From NCBI GenBank assembly GCA_025331565.1, contig JAFREQ010000035.1:2294001-2358000 (forward strand): DNA of 64,000 bases, read 5' to 3'. Position 1 is the first letter of the stretch. Every line of letters starts with the position of its first letter. The notes under the pieces are model-generated. The model saw nothing but the letters and a program-made list of their open reading frames with translations, did no database searches and was not told the DNA's origin. The stretch is from Holacanthus passer. Its lineage: Eukaryota > Chordata > Actinopteri > Pomacanthidae. Below are positions 1 to 10,100 of this stretch, piece after piece. Made by a program: the position numbers and the translations under genes.

Positions 1-1110
1 GGAAAGATACGTGTTTAGGAGTTGGAAGAACATATGCATTTTGTGTGTTTACCGCTTTTGTTTCTCATATTAAGAGACAGACGGCCGAGCCTGCTGAGGA
101 TTCATGTCTGAGAGAGATTCAGGGGCAGACAGATAGATACTGGAGGTAGACAAAAAAAGAAGAAAGGCCTCTCAAACCATGCATAACCAGCCCTCAGCAT
201 CAGTCACCCTTCCTGGCCTCTTTTATCCACGGACCACCCACTACTTTCCCATCTCTTTCTTCCCTAACCCCTGAATGAGTCACTTCCAACAGCCGAGCTC
301 GGTGCAGAGTTTATGAATAAATCAAACTTTTCTTTCCTCTCTCCTCTCGTCTGGCACGTCCCTCAGCATGAGGACACACTGGTTTAACCTGAGTAAAATG
401 CAAGTCTGCTCTCACCCTGATGTAAGCAGCTTGTTTTTGTGGCTCTCTTGGTTAATTATTTGGTGCAGAGGATGGTTTGGATGGAAGAAATTGCTGGGCC
501 TGTTATTTACTCCTCTCGGAGAGTCCTTGATGATAATAGGAGAATTTAGAGAACTACTTTTGTTTATTCGGAAATGCAGCAGTATTTCCACCTGAATTGT
601 CAAGATGTCAAGCATGGCTGGTTAGGACATTCGAAAAGAAACAAGATGGCTTTTGTTATACGTGGAGTCTGTTGATCTGGAGAGTGCAGGCAGCTTCTCA
701 CTTCCAAATGTAAAACAGGTTGCTGCCTTGCTTAGTTTAACCTTTGTGATTGAGGGTGTGCTCATCAGTGAAAGTGGCTGCTGAATACGTGATTGCACAT
801 GATTGGACACCAAAAGAAAAAGGAAAAGTCACCTCAATCCTCAGAATGACGTTTTTGTCGTACATGTTTATTTATTACCCTCCAGAGATGGTAGACAGAA
901 AGGGCTTAAACCAAGGAGACAGAATCAAGTAACATGCTGTCCGATAAAGAAACTACAAGGAGGTAAACGCATCACAAAACACAGAATAATTAACAGTAAT
1001 TCATCATTGAATCACCAACAAATTGAGCTGAAAAGGTTGATTACTTGATTAAACAATCAACAACTTCACCTTTAATATCAGGTGCTTAAGAAAAATGGCA
1101 ACATTTACTG

Positions 1111-1589
1111 AAACCCTGATTTCAAGAAAGTTGGGATGCTGTGTAAAACATAAATACATTTTTGACATATTCTCGACTGAAAGCAGGATGAGGACAATAT
1201 ATTTAATGCTTGACCTCATCAACGTCATTGATTTTTGTAAATATGTGCTTATTCTCAATTTAATGCCAGTTTCAGACAAGTTGGGACAGGAGCAACAAAA
1301 GACTGTGAAAGTTGTGGACTGATCCAAAAACACCTGTTTGGATCAGTCCACAGGTAAACAGGTTGATTGGTAACAGGTGATAGTATCATGATTGGGTTTG
1401 AAAGGTTCATCCTGGAAAGACTCAGTCGTTCACAAGCAAGGATGGAGAGAGGTTCAACACTTTGTCAAACACATGATTGTATAAAGGAGATTAGTACATG
1501 GACATGGACTCAGGAACACTTTGTTAATGATCAAATTCTGTTTGTATTTATGTTTTACTCAGTGTCCCAACTTTTTTGGAATCAAGGTT
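1111..1589 (+). mobile_element. Internally deleted Tc1/mariner-like element, copy 1
   Basis: The ends are degenerate inverted repeats. The left end is related to ACAACCCCGATTCCAAAAAA and the right end reads CCCAACTTTTTTGGAATC. The body is shared with copies at 25974 and 38066. It keeps fragments I recognise from fish Tc1-like transposase genes, such as the stretch around 1441-1470 and a piece reading like TQEHF near 1508-1525. The central transposase region is deleted, so this is a non-autonomous derivative. A perfect 15-bp stem with an 8-nt loop lies at 1314-1351. Family assignment is from memory of the repeat, not from a search. Confidence 0.7.
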
Positions 1590-1629
1590 CAATCTGCTCA
1601 AATGTGACAGTATGTTGCTTTTTCTTTGT

Positions 1630-1826
1630 TGTATTTGATAGTAAACTGAATATCTTTGGGTTTTGGACTGTTGTTTGGAAAAAGAGAAAGCAACAAATTC
1701 TTTAGGAAAGCACGATGGGAATTTTTTTGTATTTTCAGACGTTAAATAGTCCAAACAATCAATTGAAAAATAATTGGCAGATTAATCAATAATACTATAA
1801 TCATATAATACTCATTAGTTGTAACC
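1630..1826 (-). repeat. Short dispersed fish repeat (GCTGCAACTA family), reversed
   Basis: It contains the family's characteristic stretch reading TGATAGTAAACTGAATATCT, followed by a TTTGGACTGTT block, then AT-rich arms with repeated ATTAATC-like words and a terminal ATTAGTTGTAAC. I recognise this as a common percomorph repeat seen here in the minus orientation. It lies just downstream of the Tc1-like element. The boundaries are approximate. Confidence 0.55.
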
Positions 1827-2520
1827 TCACTACAACCCTGAGGAAAGTAAAGCAAACCTCTGCAAGAAACAAACAACAAAGAGACAAAAAGTCCATGAAA
1901 CATCCGTCGTCAGGACAAAGCTGAGCAGACGATAAGCACAGAAACTTACGAGACAAACAGAACCACAGCCTTCACACTGAGATCCACCACTGTGAGTGCT
2001 TTTCTTGCCAACTTACAGTTTGCTCATGCAGGCCTGCAGACCCCTTCACTTCCTCGCTTATGTGTTCAAAGACTGTTGTGCCTTCTGTGCACTCCCAGGG
2101 AGAACAGCTTGTAGTTTGATTATGTAATTGAAAAATGAATATTGTGCAGCACATTTTTTTTTCCATGCATGGGACAGCTTGCTGGGTTTTAGAGAGTTAT
2201 ATGATTGAGTAATTAAAAGCATCAGTTAATGCGGATGTTTTGCTCATTCTTTTTGAATATGGATGGGAAAAAAAACAGATGAGGGGAGAATTTACCTGCA
2301 GTGAAACACAAAATGCTTGTAAAATCAAAACCACCAAAATGTATTCAAGATAGAAAAAGATCTGTATTTTCCTGCAATGAAACACAGCTATTAAATCTGT
2401 GGGAGTGCAGATGAGAAACCGCTCTGATTTTTGTTATTTGACCTATGAGCACTTGTAATGTTCAGCAGTCAGATCGTGTCCTTTGCAGCCAGGCATTACA
2501 TCCTGTTAGTCTCATACTTA

Positions 2521-2690
2521 TTCGCGGGTATCAACAACAAGCGACGCCTCTGGGTCACACTCGGCGCTGGGACGACGGTGACTCATCGATCGCCTTCCCG
2601 GTCACATAACCAGCGACGTCTTGTGTCTGAGGCACGACGTCGTGACGAACGAATTGAAATGGAAGTTGTTAAACACACGAGCGCAAACAC
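2521..2690. other. CpG-dense patch inside intron 3
   Basis: About 20 CpG dinucleotides occur in about 170 bp, in an otherwise CpG-poor, AT-rich intron. The patch includes the palindrome ACGACGTCGT. An 81-codon open frame crosses it, but its translation resembles no protein I know. It could be an unmethylated regulatory island, an internal promoter or a young insertion. Confidence 0.5.
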
Positions 2691-4592
2691 TTGCTCAGTC
2701 TAATTATAAGAAAGTTTTAAGTTGTTGATTTGAATGCTCTGACAACAGCGTGGGGTGAGATTAGTATGAATGCATGCGATAATGAAGTCGGTGGATTCGC
2801 TTTACTGTTCCACTAATAAACAAAGGCAGAGCTGCTGAAAGATGAATATGCAGTATCTGATGTCGCTTGTTTTGCTGCATCCAGAGCTTAATTATATTTG
2901 GAACTCTGGAGGAACTGAATACATCTGCTGTGTTAGCCACATTTATTAACATCAAGGGGATTGAAGAGAATAGGGGGAAAAAGTGCATTTTCTGGAGAAA
3001 TGTGTTAATACTGAAATGAGTCACTCTTCCCGAAGGACAGAAAGCGACATGTCAAGAAATAACAGTGAAATAATTCTGTCAGTCTGGAGATTTCTGGTGC
3101 TTCTAGAAATTTTTTTAACATACTGGAGAAAAATGCTTGTTTATCCTGATTACTTCTATAAATGCACAAAAAAAAAATCTAATATGTATTAAAAGTAAGA
3201 TTGGCTGCTGCTGTGTACCAGACTGCTATGAGTCACTTACTGTAACAGGGAAATACAAACTCGAGGAATCAAACCAGTAATAATGCAGACGTTATTGCTG
3301 CAGTGCTCTTCGTGAAGGGTTTCTCACTCTATCCAATAAAACTGTCTTCGATGTTAATTCACAGACAGAATGACTTTCCATTCCCTCCTCCCGTGTTTTG
3401 GCATCTTACAAAAACTCTTTACTGTCACTTGACAATGCAAAACGTTGCTGCAGCTGCACGTTGAACACATACTATCTGACTCATTACCGTCGAAAAAATA
3501 CTTGCTGCAAATCTTTTTAAAACCAGCCTCTAACTATCTGCTTAAGGAAGTGCTACAGTTTCTAATCCTTAAACTTGGAAGTGTGTGAGCTTAAACAGAT
3601 GGATTTTGTCCCCAAACAGCTGCTGTGGGTTTTTTTGTATTGATTTGTTGTGAAACTTGGCTTCTTTAAAATACTTTTACATTATGACTTAGAGTAGTTA
3701 AACAGTTTGTATCTGCTCATATCTATAACTTGGCTTAATATTGAACATCAATGATGTCTCACCTGTTGAATTAGGAACCACACCTGTGACACTGACCAAT
3801 GAGCTGACCATCACTGGGCTAAATGAAAAATTGTTTTTATTTTGAAATTGCAATTTGGAAGAGTGCACTTTGAATTTTAATCTACATAATTACTGCTAAC
3901 TTTAATGCATTGAGTGCTTCACTTTAGCTCAAGTAGCTACTGTTCAGAGAGCTACAGCTTCATAATGTGTCAGTCAACATCACTTAACAGAATTTTTCAT
4001 TATTATCATAAGTGGCCAATTATACAGCTGTCAATAACTATAAGCCCACTTTTGAATGTGATGATTTATTATCGACGACTGTTGCCACTAATATAAGATA
4101 TAATCTTAACAAATTTGAGCTATGTTTTCCAAAATTACTGAGATATTGACTTTTCTCTGAATGACTGGTTTAAACAGAAAAAACCTTGGGAGGAACAGCA
4201 TCATTTTATCTGTTTATCTGTAAAAGCTATTTATGTAGAAGCAAGATAAATTTGTGATTAAAAAAAGAAGAAAAATCTGTTTAAACATTAATTGCAATGT
4301 TTGCAAGCGCACTTAGATATTTTCCTCATATTGTTCAGCTCTAACTGGTCCGTTTTCAGAATCTCGACCAAATCATAAACTTTAACAGCTCTACTAAATA
4401 AAAACACATTATTGTAAATTCTGTATTCAGTTTGTTTAACAAAAATATTTCAACATCAATTCTTCAAACTGTTGCAGCCAAGTCACTGCAGTGGATGATA
4501 GCATCCTCAACAAATGTGCCCCAAAATGGCTCCTGCATCATATGTTTCTATATATAAACCAGCATCAGAAATATGACATACAGTACGAGATG

Positions 4593-4600
4593 TGACGTCA
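4593..4600. promoter_or_regulatory. Perfect CRE palindrome (TGACGTCA)
   Basis: An exact 8-bp cAMP response element, the binding site of CREB/ATF factors, in hcn1 intron 3. TATA-like words occur nearby at about 4550-4557 and 4612-4618. Whether it is bound is unknown. Confidence 0.4.
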
Positions 4601-6294
4601 ATTCCAAAGTCCTATATAACCTACTACAATAGGATTATATGACACGCTCATGCAGTGCAGACATTCCCTGTTAGATCTGTTTCTCTCTGCTCCAAACACA
4701 CACAAGGATAAAATACCAAAAGGTGCAGCGAGTCAACCCAGCTTATCTGTTTTCATCTGGCAGGACTACACACCTCTCTGCTTTTCCATCCATACGAATA
4801 TGTCAACACAAACGTTGTGCGGCGTGGCTCGATAAACCTTCGCCGACCATCTCAAGCACACATGCTAAATGTACACATGCGAAAGGACACATAAGGTCCG
4901 TGACCCCACAAATGGCGTTTGTTCCTGTTACATGCTCGGGTGCGTTTGTTCTGTGTGTGTGGGTAAATAGATTATTCAGTGTATGTGTTGTGTGCACAGT
5001 AAAGCACCACGTCTTTTCTGCTCATACAATAGCAAACATTTCTATTGCAGTGTATGATGTGGAAAAAAATGGTCTGGCACTCGAAGGCGGTATTTCAGTG
5101 GCTGAACCCTTTGGAGGAAAAAAAAAAAAAAAAAGGAAACTGCCAAGACAAACAAACTGGACTCTATTTGTTATTAAAGCTGGCAAGTTTAATTATCACC
5201 AATTTTCTAATCAGTCTTGGAAGAAACAGCTAATCAGCATGGAGATGAGAATTGGTGAGTCAACCAGGCCAAATGATTAGCTGTGAATTTACTCGTTTAC
5301 TAAATGCCAGTTGATGAACAAACAGCGTGGAGATTGGAGATGTGGACATGATGCTGTGTTGCAGAATGGAACTATGTCAGCCGGTGGAAAAGACAGAGAT
5401 TAACTACATTTTCTGGAGGTTTCATATTTCTTTCATTAGCTATTCTGTTTTGGGTGAGATAAGTATTCTGCATGGAGCGCTTCCTCAGCGTTTCTTGTTC
5501 ACAGGAGGTGAAACTATTGGAGGAGTCAGCAAGTTGGCTGTGGCTACGAGGCCTGTACCGGAGAGCTGTCACGTTTGCCTCCAGATAGGAACTTACTGGG
5601 TTTCACAGATGTAGCCTCCACGGGCCTGTTCGGCTGCTCACTAGAGATTTCGCATGTCTCCGGGCCAAAGGCACACATTTGACGGGTGCTGTATTAATGA
5701 GGAGTCTAAATCCTGCTCTGAATCCGAGACATGATTCCTCCTCAGGCTGAGACCAACAAAAAGTGGGAAAAAAAGATCCCTGAAATCTGGAATGCAACTA
5801 AAAAAGGTGGTAAAATTTCAATCTGTCTGATGCTACCTGATAACATGGTCGGATTATAAATCTCTGTGAAAAGTGATCATCACATTGTTGACTTTGGAAA
5901 GTTACAGAAATTTTCGGACACAGCCCCCCCATTAGAAAAGAGTGGAGGAAGGGGGTTTCAGACGCCGCTCAATGATCCGATAAGCACTTTGCTTGAAGCG
6001 TACCGACCCATAAAACATTCACTTTGAGGTTGTTACAAGGAAGAAACTTCGCAACAACATCACGGGGAGTGTTTATTCCCTCACCACTTATGTAGGATGT
6101 TCAGTTTAAGACCAACATGGCCACATACGATATCGACCCTGTGGATCTGCTGAAAGAAATCATACAACTCTTTAACTGTGTGGCATATTTTTAAAAAGTC
6201 TCAGTCGATCAGGTGAGATGACAATAAAATGGCTTCTCATACACCCAGATGAACGCAACTCGTAGTCTTATTTTGTAGTTAAAATGAGACGAGG

Positions 6295-6302
6295 TGACGT
6301 CA
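6295..6302. promoter_or_regulatory. Perfect CRE palindrome (TGACGTCA), second site
   Basis: The second exact CRE in the same intron, about 650 bp before exon 4. A related half-site word, TGATGAC, follows within 15 bp. Function is inferred only from the motif. Confidence 0.4.
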
Positions 6303-6948
6303 CTTTGTGATGACAACACATGATGAAAGAATGACTCTCACATAGCGCAAATCACTTCCCTTCGTTCATCTGTTCAAAGGAGTCATTCATGACTAAATGT
6401 TCAACTACTGGTATACACTCGAGCAGAAACAGTGTGTTACAGCTTAGAATGTGTGTGTGGAAACCAGCTTCTGTTCCCCTGCCTCCAACATACTGAATCC
6501 CATTACAACACTTTACGAACGTCAAACCTGAGAAAGACGATCCAGGCCAGTCCTCCCCTCACTGCGAAGGAGAAACAGAGCCTCAGACTTCTATACATAC
6601 GTTTTTTTGTTGTGTTTTTCAAACACAAACTGTTTTCCACCCTTTTGGCAAATGGGAAAACGAACGAGGCCAGGAAGGTCCAGGCGGAGAGGGTGTTGAA
6701 AGGCCGAAGACTGAGTGAAGGGAGGGAGGAAAGAGAGCCAGGTAGAAAGTTCAGGCACTCAGTGAGGGGAATTAGGCTGTGAGGCATGAAGAGTATGTTG
6801 GCAGGATGTTTGGTGGAGGCTCAGTGATCCATCAAAGGAAAGCCTGTCTCTCCATCTTGCCCACTGGAGAGGCACCCCCCTTGCCTTACAGTAACTCCCC
6901 CCCACCCCTTCTCTGTCTGTCTCTCTCTCTCCATCTCCCTCCTTACAG

Positions 6949-7167
6949 AACGTTTCCTGGGGTAAGCAGTACTCTTATGCCCTCTTCAAAGCCATGAGCC
7001 ACATGCTGTGCATCGGGTATGGTGCCCGGGCGCCCGTCAGCATGTCTGACCTGTGGATCACCATGCTGAGTATGATTGTAGGAGCCACGTGCTACGCCAT
7101 GTTTGTGGGCCACGCTACAGCTCTAATCCAATCCCTGGACTCCTCGCGCAGGCAATACCAAGAGAAG
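6949..7167 (+). CDS. hcn1: hcn1 exon 4: pore helix, selectivity filter and S6
   Basis: The exon is 219 nt (73 codons, phase 0 at both ends), between an AG acceptor at 6947-6948 and a GTAAGA donor at 7168. It begins with Asn-Val-Ser-Trp, keeping the N-X-S glycosylation sequon found at this place in HCN channels. The pore helix follows, then the filter CIGYG with Gly-Tyr-Gly at 7015-7023. S6 is around IVGATCYAMFVGHATALIQS, and the exon ends in SRRQYQEK at the S6/C-linker border. The codon at 7027-7029 is CGG (Arg), where mammalian HCN1 has Gln in GYGAQAP. This stretch lines the pore and forms the S6 gate. Confidence 0.97.
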
Positions 7168-10100
7168 GTAAGAACCAAACAATGACACACATTTAATAAA
7201 TACCTGAGGATTATAGATTTACATGATATTGGATGTTATGTGAGTGAGTATTTAAAAAAAGGAAGTGCATGGTATGGAGTACAAATCTTTAATGTTTTGT
7301 TGTTTCAAGGTAAGTAATGCTAATTACCACTGGGATGGTCTTAAAGTATTAATCTGAGGGTTTTGCTCTTTCCGACTGCATAAAATCCTGCTCATTGGAG
7401 CTAGACTTAAATAAATTAGGGCTTCTCTCAGTGGCTCTGTGGACCAATGGGTTGAGCTCTCGCAGATCACAATATCCGGGGCGATGACTAGGAAAGAGGA
7501 TTTTCTCCTCCCGAGCAGATCGTACAAGGCCAATGGGGTGAAGAGGTCTATGACATGACCAGCCACCTCATTGTCTATACGCTGCCAGTGAATACATTTT
7601 ATTCTTCCCTTTCATTTCAGTCCCTATTACATCACTTTTTTTTTTTTTTTTTTTTTGCGTGGAGGGGTGATTATCCAGCGTTTCAGCCGAGCCACCATCT
7701 GTGATCCCGCTGAGGGGCCTGGGCAGTTCCCAGAACACACGGCCATGACTGATGCACTCTGTGCTCGCACGCAAGAACCTGAATTTAACTCCAAAACTTT
7801 TCCTGCACTTATGCTGCAGAATTCATACATACGCCATTGTAGCGCCGAGGATTATAGTCCTCTATGGTATGTCCATCCACTTATGATTGAAATAAAGAGT
7901 CGACCTTGAACTTATGCGGTAACATAGATGATGTAAGCTCAGACAGACTGAGTCATCGACCATGAATAGAGACATTTTATAATAAAGATTGTCTGAAGAA
8001 AGAGAATTTCACATCATTTAAGGATGTTGAGTCAAGTGAAAGACCGTTGAAATCGGCTCATGTATTTGCAGTCATATGAAATTTATGTTTACACACAGTG
8101 CATTAGAGATGAGCTATTAGTCAATTACAAAAATAGTCTGCAAATATTTTAATAGTTGATTAATTCACTTTGCTGTTTTCCAATCTTATGTGATAGTAAA
8201 CCGAGTAGGGTTGAAGAAATTTGATGACTTTGAAAATATTTTTTGTTTGTGACATTTAATAGACCAAATGATCAGTCAAGAACAAAATCAGCAAATTAAG
8301 GCTGCAACTAGTGATTTTCATCATCGATTAAAATGCTCATTACTTTCTCGGTTAATAATTTAGTCTGTGAAATAATTCCCAGGAGCTTTGTGTCAGAGAA
8401 AGCAAAGTAAAGCAGCGAATCCTCACATTTCAGTGACTGGAACCAGTGAATGTTCAACTTTTTCGCTTGAGAAAATGAGTGAAAGGATTATTTTTCTCTC
8501 CATTATCTAATCAATTAATTGACTCATTGCTTCAGTTCTAGCGTAAATTAAATGATGATTAAAAAAAAAAAAATTTGTTAGCTGCAGACATCCACCTGCA
8601 TTAAGGCAGGACCAGACTGATACACAAAGCACACATCAATTATCCTGCTGGAGGTTGTTGCCATAATTCTTATCCGAGCATCGGCAGAGTCACCTTGACC
8701 GTGACTATAACAGGACATACTAAAATACCAGTTCATTAATTTACACCTTGCATATAAAAGCAAGCTGTTATCAACTCATTGTAAAACGATGGCCTGACCT
8801 TGTCGGTCGCTCCCATGGTCAATGCAATCGAGAGAAACAACCCCTTTGTGGTTTTGGTGCAGTGTTGTTATACATGGCACTTAAAATTAGGAACAGTCTG
8901 TTTTTGCTTCACTTTTATGCTTTTGCAAATACAGTGTCATTAAAGCCACTCACAAATAAAAAAAACTGCAGTAGAAATGTAGGAGGAGGAGAAGATTAAC
9001 CGAATCAACATCATGCTGTGGAACTTAACCTGAATGAGATCATGACATGATCTTTTAATGTCATCATCCTCTGATAGACGGAGACAAAATTCATCCTCAC
9101 ACTCATTAGCAGGTCTAGTCTTTAACTCAGGTGTGGATTAATACAGAACTGATACCAGATCAGAAAATGTCAGAATCAGGACAAGAAGATCCAGATCCAG
9201 TGAGAGACCTTTTAGTCAGAAAATAAATAAATCACTTTGCAGAATAACATCACTATTGAGCTCCTTTGTTCATAATTTCTAATGAATCAAAACACAAAAC
9301 ACAATATTATGATTGATCATAAGTAGCCAGATACATAGAAGTCGCAGCACACGCCACCAAGAATTAATGACAGCAGGTCGCCCACAGCAAACAAGTCAGC
9401 CGTCCGTTGTTTGAATAAGTGGCATGTGTCTCGCTCAATATGTGATGTACATCTGCTTCATGGCAAATCTGCTTAATCTACATCCCACTTTAGCCTTTCA
9501 ACATCCCCGCAGGCACCGAACTGACAGCTCTGAGGCTGCGGATGCCACGTTCATGGTAACAGAGCCCCAGTGTGCAGCCTGATTCAGCTCGGGCTGATTT
9601 GCTGCATGGCTGTGCATATCAGCGGAGCAGGCTGAGGAGCAGCAGGGATAGGTTCAGGGTGCTCAGCCTCTAGTCATTACATCTATCACTGCCACGGCCG
9701 GGGGGGTTGGAAACAGGGATGGAGAGATGGATGTGGATGAGAGGTCAGAGGTTAGTTGAGGACAGAGGATGTTGCAGAAGATGAAAAAGACTGATGCAAG
9801 TGATCATTCTCGACAATGGGTTGAGAAGAACATATCCTTAATTGACTTGTTAGAACATTTTTTTTCGTGCTTTCTAATGTTTTGAATAGGAGGAAAAAAT
9901 GCAACATGATTAAAGAGATCATGCGAAAAGATGGAGGAGAAAGATATAAAGGAAGAGAGACGTCGTGGGAGGGGGGTGGAAGGAAATGATGGTGTAAAGC
10001 ATGCATGGTCTGAAGACATGCCTGCTGTGAGACCCTGCTGCTGAATCACTGGAAGCCAGCATACAGCTGCTCGTCATCCGGCAGCTGAAGAGCCGTCATA

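Larger units (their letters stand above)
1..6948 (+). other. hcn1: hcn1 intron 3, 3' part (partial)
   Basis: Non-coding sequence before the first recognisable exon. It ends in a pyrimidine-rich tract and an AG acceptor at 6947-6948. Exon 3 of HCN genes encodes S5 and the start of the pore loop. No translated frame here resembles it, so exon 3 should lie upstream of the window. The intron holds an internally deleted Tc1-like element, a short dispersed repeat, two perfect CRE palindromes and a CpG-rich patch (listed separately). The short open frames in this stretch carry no recognisable domain. Strand follows the gene. Confidence 0.85.
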
